Below are positions 10,423 to 20,758 of a stretch of DNA of 64,000 nt, in pieces. How positions within the stretch are numbered: position 1 is the first letter of the stretch; each line of letters begins with the position of its first letter. The stretch comes from Flavobacteriales bacterium TMED123 (GTDB taxonomy: Bacteria; Bacteroidota; Bacteroidia; Flavobacteriales; BACL11). The notes under the pieces were generated by a model that searched no databases, was not told where the DNA came from, and was given only the letters and a program-made list of their open reading frames with translations. Location of the stretch: NCBI GenBank assembly GCA_002170165.1, contig NHFY01000062.1, positions 69,670-133,669 of the forward strand, read 5' to 3'. The position numbers and the translations under genes were made by a program.

Positions 10423-11328
10423 ATGAAAAAAACGATATTATCTCTATCCTTTTTGTTGATTGCCACCCTTGTTTTTTCGCAACAAGATCCACAATTCAGT
10501 CAAAATATGTTCAACAAATTGGCCAATAATCCTGGTTATGCGGGAAGCAATCAGGCTATATGTGCTACTGCTTTACACCGCTCACAATGGATGGGCTTTG
10601 AGGGCGCACCAACAACTCTTAATTTGAGTATGGATGCTGGTATTCCTGCTATTCATGGTGGAGTTGGACTTAATATTGTTAAGGATGATATTGCTGCATT
10701 TAGTAATTTAGGTCTGCAATTAACTTACGCATATAGAACAGATTTGGGAGATGGGCAATTAGGTGCAGGGCTTTCTTTGGGTATGTTCCAGTCAGGAGCA
10801 GATGGAGGGTGGTTTGATCCGGCTCAAACAGGAGATGCAGTAATTCCAACAGGAGATGCAAAAGGTTCAGCTATGGATTTTGGATTGGGCGTGTATTATA
10901 ATACTCAAGATGTTTATATTGGACTTTCTTCTTCTCATCTTACACAGCCTACTGTTGAGTGGTCAAATAGCCAAATGAAATTAGCAAGGCATTATTTTCT
11001 TATTGCTGGCTATGCTCATGAGTTAAATCCTATGTTTACGCTTAATCCTTCCATTTATTTGAAATCGGATGGCTCATCTTCTCAATTAGATATCAACACA
11101 AATGTATTGTACAATAATAAACTTTGGGGAGGCGTTAGTTATAGGTTGGACGAAGGTTTAATTGCTCTTTTAGGGATGCATATTAATGACGATTTAAAGT
11201 TTGGTATCGCTTATGATGTAGTGATGTCAGAAATCAAAAATAATAGTTTAGAGTTTATGTTGGGTTATTGTTTTCAAGTGTCTTATGATAGACCAGTGAA
11301 AAGTTATAAAAATCCAAGATTCTTATAA
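10423..11328 (+). CDS. PorP/SprF family type IX secretion outer-membrane protein
   Basis: A 301-residue protein with a Sec signal peptide (KKTILSLSFLLIATLVFSQ) and the family opening QQDPQFSQNMFNKLANNPGYAGS, split across residues 20-43. The rest alternates glycine- and aromatic-rich strands typical of an outer-membrane barrel. PorP/SprF proteins act with the GldKLMN complex in exporting T9SS cargo; SprF is specific for the adhesin SprB in Flavobacterium. ATG 10423 gives a classical signal peptide; an upstream TTG at 10417 adds two residues. It stands immediately before gldK, 111 bases away, probably in the same operon. Confidence 0.93.
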   Translation: MKKTILSLSFLLIATLVFSQQDPQFSQNMFNKLANNPGYAGSNQAICATALHRSQWMGFEGAPTTLNLSMDAGIPAIHGGVGLNIVKDDIAAFSNLGLQLTYAYRTDLGDGQLGAGLSLGMFQSGADGGWFDPAQTGDAVIPTGDAKGSAMDFGLGVYYNTQDVYIGLSSSHLTQPTVEWSNSQMKLARHYFLIAGYAHELNPMFTLNPSIYLKSDGSSSQLDINTNVLYNNKLWGGVSYRLDEGLIALLGMHINDDLKFGIAYDVVMSEIKNNSLEFMLGYCFQVSYDRPVKSYKNPRFL

Positions 11329-11439
11329 AATTAAAGTTAAATTAACCAGAATCATTGTGCATTCTTAACAAAATGTATGATGATTTTTTAAAATTAAAGA
11401 CTAATCATTTCGCAAGAGCGAAAAATAAAAATAACAGCT
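11329..11439 (+). other. Spacer with small hairpin before gldK
   Basis: Contains TTTCGC-AAGA-GCGAAA (11408-11423), a 6-bp stem with a 4-base loop, 16 bases before the gldK start. It is not followed by a T-run, so it is not a terminator; it may shape the 5' end of the gldK message. Confidence 0.4.
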
Positions 11440-12744
11440 ATGAAAAGAATATTATTTTTTGGATTAATTATTACGATTTTAAGTAGTTGCGGTAATTCGG
11501 GTAATGGCGAGCTAATAGGTACTCAAGATAGAGCTATCTGGCAACCTACTGATCCTTACGGAATGGTATTTATTCCTCAAGGAAGTTTTGTTATGGGGCC
11601 ATCTGATCAGGATGTACCTTTTGCAAATGTAACTGCAGCTAAAACAGTTTCTGTAGGTGCATTTTATATGGATGAAACAGAAATTACCAATAACGAATAC
11701 CGTCAATTTACCAATTGGGTAAGAGATTCTATTGCACACAGATTGCTAGGAGATGCAGGAATTGAAGGGCACCTAATTGAGGAAGATGAGTATGGTAATT
11801 TCTTAGAGCCAGCAAGTATAAATTGGAAAGAAAGAATTAGATGGGATGATATAGAGGTGCGAGAAATTTTAGAGGAAGAAATGTATTTACCAGAACACGA
11901 ACGGTTCAATGGAAAAAGACAGATTGATTCTAGAAAGTTAATTTATGTTTACCAAGAACTAGATTTAAATAAAGCGGCTGCAAAAGCAAATAGAGAAAAT
12001 GACGCGACTGGCAAAAGAGATCGTTCTGTTTTTTTGAAAGATGTTGAGGTTAACATTTTTCCAGATACACTTGCTTGGATGCACGATTATGCATATGCAT
12101 TTAACGAGCCAATGACAACTGAGTATTTTTGGCATCCTGCATTTGATGATTATCCAGTAGTGGGAATCAATTGGCAACAAGCTGTTGCTTTCACAAAGTG
12201 GAGAACGCAAATTATGAATCGATTTTTAAGAAAAAACAATGAGCCAACTCTACCCGAGTTCAGATTACCTACAGAGTCAGAGTGGGAATATGCAGCCAGA
12301 GGTGGGCAAGACTTATCACCATACCCTTGGGGAGGTCCTTATACTAGAAATCATAAGGGCTGTTTCTTAGCTAATTTTAAGCCGCTTAGAGGGAATTATA
12401 CAGCTGATGGTGGATTACGATCGGTAAAAGTAGCTAGTTATAATCCTAATGCTTATGGGCTTTATGATATGGCAGGGAATGTTTCTGAATGGACTTCTAA
12501 TACTTTTGATGAGTCTGCTTTTTCATACGCACATGATATGAATATGGATTACAGACTAAATAATGAAGATGCTGATTCTGAAGTATTGAAGAGAAAAGTA
12601 ATTAGAGGAGGTTCTTGGAAAGACATTTCTTACTTTATACAAACCAGTACAAGAGATTATGAGTACCAAGATACTGCAAAATGTTATATTGGATTCAGAT
12701 GTGCAGTTGATTTCCTAGGAAGAGATAAAAAAGATTTTGAATAA
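11440..12744 (+). CDS. gldK: Gliding motility / T9SS lipoprotein GldK
   Basis: A 434-residue lipoprotein of the ring that GldK/PorK forms with GldN/PorN under the outer membrane. The lipobox is LSSC with Cys17. The body is a formylglycine-generating-enzyme (sulfatase-modifying factor) fold: start GMVFIPQGSFVMG, middle DETEITNNEYRQF, ending RLPTESEWEYAARGG, AGNVSEWTSN and VIRGGSWKD. The fold is used structurally here, not as an enzyme. GldJ is a paralogue, but placement directly before gldL marks this as GldK. Confidence 0.96.
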   Translation: MKRILFFGLIITILSSCGNSGNGELIGTQDRAIWQPTDPYGMVFIPQGSFVMGPSDQDVPFANVTAAKTVSVGAFYMDETEITNNEYRQFTNWVRDSIAHRLLGDAGIEGHLIEEDEYGNFLEPASINWKERIRWDDIEVREILEEEMYLPEHERFNGKRQIDSRKLIYVYQELDLNKAAAKANRENDATGKRDRSVFLKDVEVNIFPDTLAWMHDYAYAFNEPMTTEYFWHPAFDDYPVVGINWQQAVAFTKWRTQIMNRFLRKNNEPTLPEFRLPTESEWEYAARGGQDLSPYPWGGPYTRNHKGCFLANFKPLRGNYTADGGLRSVKVASYNPNAYGLYDMAGNVSEWTSNTFDESAFSYAHDMNMDYRLNNEDADSEVLKRKVIRGGSWKDISYFIQTSTRDYEYQDTAKCYIGFRCAVDFLGRDKKDFE

Positions 12745-12780
12745 TAATAAAATTAATAGTTGAATTAAAAAAACAAAAAA

Positions 12781-13428
12781 ATGGGAATTAAGGAAATAGC
12801 AAATAAACCTGGTTTTAAGAAGTTTATGGCCCGTCTTTATGGTTGGGGTGCTTCACTAGTTATTTTAGGCGCTTTGTTTAAAATAGAACATTTGCCTGGA
12901 GCATCTTTAATGTTAATACTTGGACTTGGAACAGAAGCAATTATCTTCTTCTTTTCTGCATTTGAGGAAGCAAAAGAAGAGCCAGATTGGAGTTTGGTGT
13001 ATCCAGAATTGGCTTATATGAAAGATCCAGATAAGAAAGGAACTGCTGCTCAACAACTTGATAAAGCCCTTGAAAGGGCTAATATTGAAGATGAATTAAT
13101 TGAAAGTTTAGGTGATGGTCTTAGAAAATTTGGAGAAACAGCTGCTAAATTAAATGAGACAGTAGAGGCAGCTAGCGCTATTTCTGAGTATAACGAGCAG
13201 ATTGCTGAGGGAGTGAAAAACATGAATGCACTTAATTCCTTATATGAATTGCAATTGCAAACTTCTTCACAGCAAATGGAAGCCTCAACACAATTCTTAC
13301 AAAACTTGAGCACTTCCATTGAAGACTCTAAACGTTTCCAACAAGAGGTTGGTAAATTAGCAGAGAACCTATCATCATTAAATGAGGTTTATGCTAATAT
13401 GCTTAATGCAATGAATCCGAATAAATAA
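12781..13428 (+). CDS. gldL: T9SS motor protein GldL
   Basis: Inner-membrane stator of the T9SS motor, 215 residues. Two adjacent membrane helices (about 17-34 and 39-61, LYGWGASLVILGALFKI and SLMLILGLGTEAIIFFF) are followed by the conserved EEAKEEPDWSLVYPEL and a long helical cytoplasmic tail. GldL with GldM converts the proton motive force into rotation that powers secretion and gliding; the glutamate in the second helix (GTEAI) corresponds to the residue implicated in proton flow. It is 36 bases after gldK. Confidence 0.96.
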   Translation: MGIKEIANKPGFKKFMARLYGWGASLVILGALFKIEHLPGASLMLILGLGTEAIIFFFSAFEEAKEEPDWSLVYPELAYMKDPDKKGTAAQQLDKALERANIEDELIESLGDGLRKFGETAAKLNETVEAASAISEYNEQIAEGVKNMNALNSLYELQLQTSSQQMEASTQFLQNLSTSIEDSKRFQQEVGKLAENLSSLNEVYANMLNAMNPNK

Positions 13429-13448
13429 AAACTCTTTAGAAACGAAAA

Positions 13449-15179
13449 ATGGCAGGAAACCACCCAAGTCAGTTAAGTCCTAGGCAGAGGATGATAAACA
13501 TGATGTATTTAGTGTTAACAGCACTACTTGCTCTCAATGTTTCAAAAGAAGTATTAGATTCATTTTTTGAGGTTAATAAAGGTATAGAACGAACTACTAC
13601 AAATTTCTTTTCTAAAAATTCTGAAACCTATGCAGCTTTTGATAATGCAGCCGCTAATAATCCTGAGAAATATGAAAAGGTTAAAGATAAAGCATATGAA
13701 ATAAAAAGAAAAATTGATCGACTTGTAATGACTATTCAGAACATGAAATATGATTTAGTGAATGAAGCAGATCGTGGGAAGGTATATCTTGGTGAGGATT
13801 GGGAGATTTTTGATTCACAAGGAGACCTAATTGAAGAAAAAGAGATTAAAGATACAAAATTTGAAGATTTAACTGTGAATCAAAAGAAGCAAAAAATAGG
13901 ATATTTGTCAAATAAATCTAATAGAACTGCATCCGGAGATTTATTTTGGCCAAAGGGAGTTAAAGATAATCGAGCCAAGTTATTAAAAGATGAAATAATT
14001 ATTACAAGTAGTTTTTTGCAAGATGTTGCTGCTGAAAATCAGCAATTAATAAATAGTATTAAATCTTCAACTGATGTTAGTGATAGAACAATTGGACAAA
14101 AGACTAAATCATGGGAAGAATATTATTTTTATGATATGCCAGCAGTTGGGGCAGTAACATTATTATCAAAAATGCAATCAGATTTAAGAAATGCTGAGGC
14201 AGATGTTATTGATTTTCTTCAGAAAGATATTGATGCAAAATCCTTAAAGTTTAGTTCTGCTGAGGCAATTGCAATACCACAAACAAATTTTGTGTTACGG
14301 GGAGATTCGTTTAGAGCAGATGTATTTATCACAGCTAAGAATGAGAACCAAAATCCAGATATTTATATTGGGGAATATGATTTAGTTGATTCTGTAAATT
14401 CTCAATATAAAATGCGAGGGGTGGAAGGTCAGGATTATCAAAATATAAATGTTAAAAGTGGTACTGGTAAGTATTCAATAAAAACAACTGGAGAGGGAAT
14501 GAAAAAATGGGGAGGATTAATTGCTATGAAAACTGAAACAGGAACAAAGTTTTATCCATTTGAGGGCAGTTATTTAGTTGCTAATAGAAGCGTTGTAGTA
14601 TCGCCAGTAAATATGAATGTATTTTATTTAGAAGTTGACAATCCTGTAAAAATTTCTGTTCCGGGTTTTGCAGCTGCAGACGTTACTGCTAGTATGTCTA
14701 ATGGGACTATTACTGCTACAAAAAAATCTGCAGGTGAATACATTGCAAGACCTACTAAAAAAGGAAAAGCAACCGTTACGCTTTTTACTAATATTGAAGG
14801 TAAAAGAACAAGAATGGGAGAAATGGAGTTTAGAGTGAAGGAAGTTCCGCCACCAAAGCCTTATATTGGGGGTAAATCCGAAGGAGTTTTAGAGAAGCAA
14901 AGAATGTTGGCAGCAGGGGGGATTCAAGCTAAATTAGAAGACTTTGACTTTAAAGGTGTTAGGTATAAGATTGTTTCTTACTCATTTACTACTGTATATA
15001 AAGGAGATCAGGTTACTGAAACAGTGAATGGGCAAAAGTTTAACACACGAATTAATGCAATTATTAACAATACAAAATCAGGTAATTCTATCACTGTTTC
15101 CAACATTATGGCAAAAAGAACAGATGCCAAAGGGACAGCAACTAGATCTTTACCGCCACTAGTTTTAAAAATTAAATAA
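13449..15179 (+). CDS. gldM: T9SS motor protein GldM
   Basis: The periplasm-spanning shaft partner of GldL. One N-terminal membrane helix (MMYLVLTALLALNVSKEVL, about 18-36) is followed by a large periplasmic region ending in immunoglobulin-like domains (for example VFYLEVDNPVKISVPGFA, then MEFRVKEVPPPKPYIGGK). At 576 residues it is longer than the approximately 515 residues usual for GldM, the extra length lying in the periplasmic part. Conserved opening GNHPSQLSPRQRMINMMYLV. It is 20 bases after gldL and 7 bases before gldN. Confidence 0.96.
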   Translation: MAGNHPSQLSPRQRMINMMYLVLTALLALNVSKEVLDSFFEVNKGIERTTTNFFSKNSETYAAFDNAAANNPEKYEKVKDKAYEIKRKIDRLVMTIQNMKYDLVNEADRGKVYLGEDWEIFDSQGDLIEEKEIKDTKFEDLTVNQKKQKIGYLSNKSNRTASGDLFWPKGVKDNRAKLLKDEIIITSSFLQDVAAENQQLINSIKSSTDVSDRTIGQKTKSWEEYYFYDMPAVGAVTLLSKMQSDLRNAEADVIDFLQKDIDAKSLKFSSAEAIAIPQTNFVLRGDSFRADVFITAKNENQNPDIYIGEYDLVDSVNSQYKMRGVEGQDYQNINVKSGTGKYSIKTTGEGMKKWGGLIAMKTETGTKFYPFEGSYLVANRSVVVSPVNMNVFYLEVDNPVKISVPGFAAADVTASMSNGTITATKKSAGEYIARPTKKGKATVTLFTNIEGKRTRMGEMEFRVKEVPPPKPYIGGKSEGVLEKQRMLAAGGIQAKLEDFDFKGVRYKIVSYSFTTVYKGDQVTETVNGQKFNTRINAIINNTKSGNSITVSNIMAKRTDAKGTATRSLPPLVLKIK

Positions 15180-15186
15180 TATTATT

Positions 15187-16059
15187 ATGAAAAATCTTAT
15201 TTTACTATTTATCTCGTTCCTTATGATTTCTATAACAGGAAATGCACAAGATATTTTGGATGGTGCATATGATCGTAAGACTACTTATGAGAATAGAAAA
15301 GTACAGCCTTATCCGCATTTAAGGCAAGCTGACGTAATGTGGTCTCGCAAGATTTGGCGTGAGATTGATTTAAGAGAAAAGGTAAATCACCCTTTCTATT
15401 ATCCAGCAATTCAACCAGGTCAGGAGAAAGTAAATGACAGGAGAAGTTTGATTGATGTTATCATGGATGGAGTTATTGAAGGAAGTATTACTGCTTATGC
15501 AAATGCAATATATGATGATGAATTTAAGCTAGAAATGACTCAAGAAGATATTAAAAGAATAGGAGGGGCAAGAGAAGAGATTATGCAAGTTACCGATTGG
15601 AATAGTGATGAAGAAGATGCTACAAAAGACACTTTAATAAAAGTTGAGTTCGACAGAACTACAGTTAAAAAGTGGAGAATAAAAGAGGAGTGGTATTTTG
15701 ACAAACAAAGATCAGTTATGGATGTCCGTGTTATTGGTATTTGTCCAATGCAGGAAGGGAAAGACGAAATAACAGGAGAGCCAACAGGGTTTTTTGATCC
15801 ATTATTTTGGGTGTATTTTCCAGAAGCAAGGCCAATTCTTGCAAATGCTGAAATCTTCAATTTGATGAAAAATGATGCAGAAAGAAGAACATATGATGAC
15901 ATTTTTTGGAAAAGAATGTTTTCATCATATATCATAAAACAATCAAATGTTATGGATAGAAAAGTAAATGAATATATGATTGGTTTAGATGCGATTCTGA
16001 AATCTGAAGAAATTAAGGCAGAGTTATTTAATATTGAGCACGATTTGTGGGAATATTAA
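15187..16059 (+). CDS. gldN: T9SS ring protein GldN
   Basis: A 290-residue periplasmic partner of GldK in the outer-membrane-associated ring. A signal peptide is clear (residues 1-20, LLFISFLMISITGNAQ). Family hallmarks include MWSRKIWREIDLREKVNHP and the aromatic WVYFPEARPILANAE stretch. It is the last gene of the porP-gldKLMN run and is closed by a strong terminator, which defines the operon's 3' end. Confidence 0.96.
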   Translation: MKNLILLFISFLMISITGNAQDILDGAYDRKTTYENRKVQPYPHLRQADVMWSRKIWREIDLREKVNHPFYYPAIQPGQEKVNDRRSLIDVIMDGVIEGSITAYANAIYDDEFKLEMTQEDIKRIGGAREEIMQVTDWNSDEEDATKDTLIKVEFDRTTVKKWRIKEEWYFDKQRSVMDVRVIGICPMQEGKDEITGEPTGFFDPLFWVYFPEARPILANAEIFNLMKNDAERRTYDDIFWKRMFSSYIIKQSNVMDRKVNEYMIGLDAILKSEEIKAELFNIEHDLWEY

Positions 16060-16080
16060 ACTCTGTTTATAACTTTACTC

Positions 16081-16110
16081 AAAAACCCCTTCTTTGTAAG
16101 GGGTTTTTTT
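16081..16110 (+). terminator. Terminator of the gldKLMN operon
   Basis: Perfect 11-bp stem AAAAACCCCTT / AAGGGGTTTTT with a 6-base loop (CTTTGT) and trailing T-run, 21 bases past the gldN stop. Confidence 0.92.
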
Positions 16111-16134
16111 ATAGAAGTGCTAATATAAAAATCC

Positions 16135-16142
16135 TATCTTTG
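16135..16142 (+). promoter_or_regulatory. galE -7 promoter element, leaderless layout
   Basis: TATCTTTG, exact TAnnTTTG, ends 5 bases before the galE ATG. The predicted start of transcription coincides with the start codon. Probable promoter of the whole polysaccharide operon. Confidence 0.65.
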
Positions 16143-16147
16143 TAAGT

Positions 16148-17134
16148 ATGAAAATATTGGTAACAGGAGGTGCAGGATATATTGGAAGCCATACAGTTAC
16201 TGAGCTTATTCAAGAAGGTTTTCAGCCAATAATTGTAGACAACCTGTGCAACTCTTCAGTCAAAAATTTGGAAGGGATAAGATCTGTTACTGACACAATA
16301 GTGCAATTGTACAATGTAGATTGTACCAATGAAATAGAGTTTAAAGAAGTATTCGAAAAAGAAAAAGATATTGTTGGCGCTATACATTTTGCCGCATACA
16401 AATCGGTAGAAGAATCAGTAAGAGAGCCAGAAAAGTATTTTCAAAACAATATTGGCTCATTAAAAGTGTTGTTAAAACTAATGGAGCATTTTGAAGTAGA
16501 TTATTTAATATTCTCATCTTCTTGTACAGTATACGGCACTCCAGATAATTTGCCAGTAACAGAAGAAGCGCCTTTCAAAAAGGCCGAATCACCTTATGGA
16601 GAGACAAAACAACAATGTGAAGAAATTTTGCAATCAGTTGCAATAAAAAGCATCTCATTGCGCTATTTTAATCCTATTGGCTCCCATAGCTCTGGATTAA
16701 TTGGAGATTGTTCAGCAGACAAACCTGCTAACCTTATTCCAATTATTTGTGAAGTAGCAAAAGGAGTAAGAGAAAAACTAATTGTAAATGGGAATGATTA
16801 CAACACTATTGATGGTAGTTGCGTTCGAGACTATATCCATGTTGTTGATTTAGCAAAATCGCATGTTGCTGCTTTAAAATATCTGATAAAAAACCCAAAA
16901 AAGGGAGTTTTTAATATTGGGACAGGAAAAGGTTTAAGTGTATTAGAGGCAATTCAATGTTTTGAGAAAGCAAATAAAACAAATGTAAATTATGAGATTG
17001 GCCCAAGAAGGGATGGAGATGTAGAAGAAATTTTCTCAGATAATACAAAAGTAGAAAAGCTTCTTGATTGGAAAGCTCAGATTTCATTAGAACAAGCAAT
17101 GCAAGACGCTTGGAATTGGGAAATAAAAAAATAG
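16148..17134 (+). CDS. galE: UDP-glucose 4-epimerase
   Basis: A short-chain dehydrogenase-type epimerase of 328 residues that interconverts UDP-Glc(NAc) and UDP-Gal(NAc). The NAD-binding GGAGYIGSH lies at residues 7-15, [11 protein letters not shown] is the usual substrate-side motif, and the catalytic Tyr-x3-Lys is YGETK with Ser in FSSSCTVYG. As first gene of the polysaccharide operon it supplies Gal or GalNAc precursors. wecB follows one base after its stop. Confidence 0.95.
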   Translation: MKILVTGGAGYIGSHTVTELIQEGFQPIIVDNLCNSSVKNLEGIRSVTDTIVQLYNVDCTNEIEFKEVFEKEKDIVGAIHFAAYKSVEESVREPEKYFQNNIGSLKVLLKLMEHFEVDYLIFSSSCTVYGTPDNLPVTEEAPFKKAESPYGETKQQCEEILQSVAIKSISLRYFNPIGSHSSGLIGDCSADKPANLIPIICEVAKGVREKLIVNGNDYNTIDGSCVRDYIHVVDLAKSHVAALKYLIKNPKKGVFNIGTGKGLSVLEAIQCFEKANKTNVNYEIGPRRDGDVEEIFSDNTKVEKLLDWKAQISLEQAMQDAWNWEIKK

Positions 17135-17135
17135 A

Positions 17136-18248
17136 ATGAAAAAAGTACTGATTGTATTTGGAACTAGGCCAGAAGCTATTAAGATGGCTCCAGTTGTTAA
17201 GGCATTTAAAGCAACTCATCATTTTGAAACTAGGGTATGTGTAACTGCTCAACATAGAGAAATGTTAGACCAAGTTTTAGAATTTTTTGATATTACTCCC
17301 GATTATGATTTGGATTTGATGAAGCCTAATCAGAACTTATATAACTTAACTGGAGAAATTATTAATGGTTTAAAGCCTGTACTAGAAGAGCTCAAACCTG
17401 ACTTTGTATTTGTACATGGAGATACCACCACCACTATGGCTGCAAGCATTGCCGGATTTTATTCTGGCGCAAAAGTGTGTCATGTGGAGGCAGGGCTTAG
17501 AACACATAATAAGTATGCTCCATTCCCAGAAGAGATAAATCGACAACTAACTGGAAGAATTGCAGATTTCCATTTTGCTCCTACCAAACAATCCAAACAA
17601 AATCTAATTAATGAAAATGTTGATGAAGACAGTATTTTAGTAACTGGGAATACCGTTATTGACGCCCTTTTATTTGGAGTAGAAAAAGTAAAATATATTG
17701 ATAATGAGCAAATCAATATGCTCAAGGAAATCGTTAATTCTGATAAGGATTTCATTTTAGTTACTGGACATAGAAGAGAAAATCATGGAGAAGGATTCCT
17801 GAATATTTGTAAAGCTTTGAAAGTAATTGCTGAGCAGAATGATGTACAGATTATTTATCCTGTGCATTTGAATCCGAATGTGCAAAAACCGGTAAATGAG
17901 ATTTTATCGGATGTAAAAAATATTGATTTGATTGCTCCACTTGCTTATGAAGCATTTTTGTGGTTAATGGAAAAGTCAAAATTAATAATTACCGATAGTG
18001 GTGGTGTACAAGAAGAAGCCCCCTCCCTTGGAAAACCAGTTTTGGTAATGCGCGAAACTACTGAAAGACCTGAAGCAATAGAAGCCGGAACAGTAATTTT
18101 GGTAGGTACTAATGTAGAGAAAATAGTTAGTGAGGCAAATTCACTACTTCAAGATGCAGAAAAATATGAAAGGATGAGTAAACTGCATAATCCTTATGGA
18201 GATGGGCAGGCGAGTAAACAAATTGTAGAATTTTTATCAAAAAAATAA
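17136..18248 (+). CDS. wecB: UDP-N-acetylglucosamine 2-epimerase (non-hydrolysing)
   Basis: Converts UDP-GlcNAc to UDP-ManNAc. At 370 residues it has the family signatures [13 protein letters not shown] at the N-terminus, [30 protein letters not shown] and the C-terminal [20 protein letters not shown]. It is paired with the next gene, WecC-type dehydrogenase, giving UDP-ManNAc uronic acid. Spacing to both neighbours is one base, so expression is coupled. Confidence 0.96.
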   Translation: MKKVLIVFGTRPEAIKMAPVVKAFKATHHFETRVCVTAQHREMLDQVLEFFDITPDYDLDLMKPNQNLYNLTGEIINGLKPVLEELKPDFVFVHGDTTTTMAASIAGFYSGAKVCHVEAGLRTHNKYAPFPEEINRQLTGRIADFHFAPTKQSKQNLINENVDEDSILVTGNTVIDALLFGVEKVKYIDNEQINMLKEIVNSDKDFILVTGHRRENHGEGFLNICKALKVIAEQNDVQIIYPVHLNPNVQKPVNEILSDVKNIDLIAPLAYEAFLWLMEKSKLIITDSGGVQEEAPSLGKPVLVMRETTERPEAIEAGTVILVGTNVEKIVSEANSLLQDAEKYERMSKLHNPYGDGQASKQIVEFLSKK

Positions 18249-18249
18249 G

Positions 18250-19452
18250 ATGTCAGATTTAAAAGTAGTTATGATGGGCTTGGGTTATATTGGCTTGCCA
18301 ACAGCAGCCCTAATTGCTAGTCGAGGAATAAAGGTACAGGGAATTGATGTAAATAAATCAGTAGTAGATATAATAAATGAAGGTAAAATTCATATCGTAG
18401 AACCTGCACTTGATGGGCTGGTAAAACATGTAGTAGAAAGAGGATTGTTAAGGGCAAGTACAACTCCTGAAACGGCAGATGTTTATTTAATTGCTGTACC
18501 TACTCCTTTTAAAGGGGATCATCAGCCGGATTTGAAGTATGTAGAATCGGCTACAAGAATGATAATTTCCAAACTTAAAGAGGGAGATTTGTTCATTATA
18601 GAATCAACCAGCCCTGTGGGAACCACCGATAAAATGGCGCAAATTATTTTTGAAGAAAGGTCGGAGTTGAAAGGAAAAATACACATTGCTTACTGTCCAG
18701 AAAGAGTGTTGCCTGGGAAGGTGATTTATGAATTAGAGCATAACGATAGAGTAATTGGTGGTTTGGATGAACAATCAACAAAGGTTGCACAAGATTTTTA
18801 CCGTCATTTTGTAAAAGGAGAATTACATGGAACCAATGCAAAAACGGCTGAAATGTGTAAACTGGTGGAGAACTCATCAAGAGATGTGAGCATTGCTTTT
18901 GCTAATGAACTGAGTATGATTTGTGATAAAGCAGGAATTAATGTTTGGGAATTGATTAATCTAGCCAATAAACACCCAAGAGTAAATATATTACAACCAG
19001 GAACTGGGGTTGGTGGGCATTGCATTGCTGTTGATCCATGGTTTATTGTTTCTGAATTTGAGAAAGAAGCAATAATTATCCGAAATGCAAGAGAGATCAA
19101 TAACTATAAAACAGAATGGGTAATAGAGAAAATTAAATCTACTGCATTACAATTTGAATTGGATAATAATCGAATGCCAATAATTGCTCTAATGGGCTTG
19201 GCTTTTAAGCCAGATATTGATGATTTGAGAGAGTCTCCTGCTTTACAAGTTGCAGAAACCTTGCTTGCTGAGAATAAATATCATTTACTTTTAGTTGAAC
19301 CTAATTTAGAGAAAAGCGATAAATATGATTTATCTGATTATGAAAAGCTAAATAGAGATGCAGATATTGTGGCATATTTGGTAGCACATAAAGAGTTTAG
19401 AGGATGTCAATTTGAGGCATTAGAGTTAGATTTTTGTGGAGTTAAAAAATAA
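18250..19452 (+). CDS. wecC: UDP-N-acetyl-D-mannosamine dehydrogenase
   Basis: NAD-dependent four-electron oxidation of UDP-ManNAc to UDP-ManNAcA. It has a Rossmann start (GLGYIGLPTAALIAS), the catalytic cysteine in GTGVGGHCIAVDPWF, and the third-domain ALMGLAFKPDIDDLRESPA. At 400 residues it is normal length. It belongs to the WecC rather than the UDP-glucose dehydrogenase branch by its pairing with wecB. Its 3' end overlaps the wzx start by 17 bases. Confidence 0.94.
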   Translation: MSDLKVVMMGLGYIGLPTAALIASRGIKVQGIDVNKSVVDIINEGKIHIVEPALDGLVKHVVERGLLRASTTPETADVYLIAVPTPFKGDHQPDLKYVESATRMIISKLKEGDLFIIESTSPVGTTDKMAQIIFEERSELKGKIHIAYCPERVLPGKVIYELEHNDRVIGGLDEQSTKVAQDFYRHFVKGELHGTNAKTAEMCKLVENSSRDVSIAFANELSMICDKAGINVWELINLANKHPRVNILQPGTGVGGHCIAVDPWFIVSEFEKEAIIIRNAREINNYKTEWVIEKIKSTALQFELDNNRMPIIALMGLAFKPDIDDLRESPALQVAETLLAENKYHLLLVEPNLEKSDKYDLSDYEKLNRDADIVAYLVAHKEFRGCQFEALELDFCGVKK

Positions 19453-20758
19453 ATTATTGAAGGAACTATATTATAAATTTAAGGAGAATGAAATTTTAAA
19501 TAAAGGATCGTCTGCCTTTATTTTGAAAATTATCGGATCTTTACTTGGCTATATTTTTTTACTTCTTGTAACAAGAGCAGCTGGTGCTGAGACATGGGGT
19601 GTGTTTGCGCTTTGTTTGGCACTGTTGAATATAACATCAATTTTTAGCCGAATGGGTATTGACATCGCTTTATTAAAGTATGTAGCTCAGTTTAAGGGAA
19701 AAATGTCTGAGATAAAAGATGTTTATTTTCAAGGGACCTCTCTAGTACTAGTATTATCTATAGTTTTTTCAATATTATTATATTTCTGTTCTGACTTAGT
19801 TGCTGAACTTGTTTTCCAGAAACCTCAACTATCATCTTATTTTAAGATTATTTCTTATGCACTTGTTCCTTTTACAATTATTCATATCAATGTTGAAACT
19901 CTAAGGGGGTTAAAAAAGATTAAGGAATTTGCTTTTTTTCAGCATGTTTCAAAGTTTTTTGGGGCAATAGTTTTTTTCTTATTATTTACAGAATTTTATA
20001 ATAGTGATAAATTGAATTCTCCAATAGTTGCTTTCACACTTTCAATTTTTTTAGTAATGATTATAAGTTCAGTTTTTGTGATCAAGCAATTTAAGCGAAT
20101 TAAATTAATAAGAACTCTCTCTAAGAAAGAGATTATTAAGACTTCTTTTCCAATGATGTTATCTTCTTCTATATTATTATTAATGGCATGGTCTGATACG
20201 ATTATGATAGGGATATTTAAAGCAGAAGTAGATGTGGGTGTTTATAATGTAGCCTTAAAATTAGCTATGACTACTGGTATTGTGCTAGGGGCAGTAAACA
20301 GTATTGTTGCACCCAAACTATCAGAAACATTTAATAATGACAGGTTGGATGAGTTTCAAAAATTGATTAAGGAATCTACTAGAATTATATTTTTTAGCAC
20401 ATTACCTATTTTAATCATTTTATTTCTTTTTCCTGAATTTCTATTATCCTTCTTTGGTGCTGAATTTACAATAGCAAAAACCACATTACTTATTTTATTA
20501 GTTGGTCAATTGGCTAATGCAATGTCGGGTTCGGTTGGTTATATTTTGCAGATGACTGGCAAAGAGAAGGTATATCATAACATCTTGTTAATTTCTTTAT
20601 TATTTAATATTACATTAAATTTTATTCTAATTCCAAAATTTGGTATTGAAGGAGCAGCAATAGCTAGTGCTTTTAGTTTATTGTTATGGAATTTATGTTC
20701 TGTGTTTTATATTTATAAGAAATATAATGTGTTAACTTTTTTTACTTCTTTGATATGA
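19436..20758 (+). CDS. Wzx-like polysaccharide flippase
   Basis: A 440-residue multi-pass inner-membrane protein with about 12-14 hydrophobic segments and the MATE/PST opening (SSAFILKIIGSLLGYIFLL, TRAAGAETWGVFALC). It would move lipid-linked repeat units across the inner membrane. The start is GTG inside the end of wecC; no better ATG is in frame nearby. It ends in an ATGA overlap with the next gene. The sequence class is highly variable, so substrate cannot be inferred. Confidence 0.9.
   Translation: MELKNKLLKELYYKFKENEILNKGSSAFILKIIGSLLGYIFLLLVTRAAGAETWGVFALCLALLNITSIFSRMGIDIALLKYVAQFKGKMSEIKDVYFQGTSLVLVLSIVFSILLYFCSDLVAELVFQKPQLSSYFKIISYALVPFTIIHINVETLRGLKKIKEFAFFQHVSKFFGAIVFFLLFTEFYNSDKLNSPIVAFTLSIFLVMIISSVFVIKQFKRIKLIRTLSKKEIIKTSFPMMLSSSILLLMAWSDTIMIGIFKAEVDVGVYNVALKLAMTTGIVLGAVNSIVAPKLSETFNNDRLDEFQKLIKESTRIIFFSTLPILIILFLFPEFLLSFFGAEFTIAKTTLLILLVGQLANAMSGSVGYILQMTGKEKVYHNILLISLLFNITLNFILIPKFGIEGAAIASAFSLLLWNLCSVFYIYKKYNVLTFFTSLI

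Noticed and set aside
11408-11423. Hairpin before gldK as a terminator
   Set aside because: No T-run follows on either strand, and gldK is expected to be expressed with porP.
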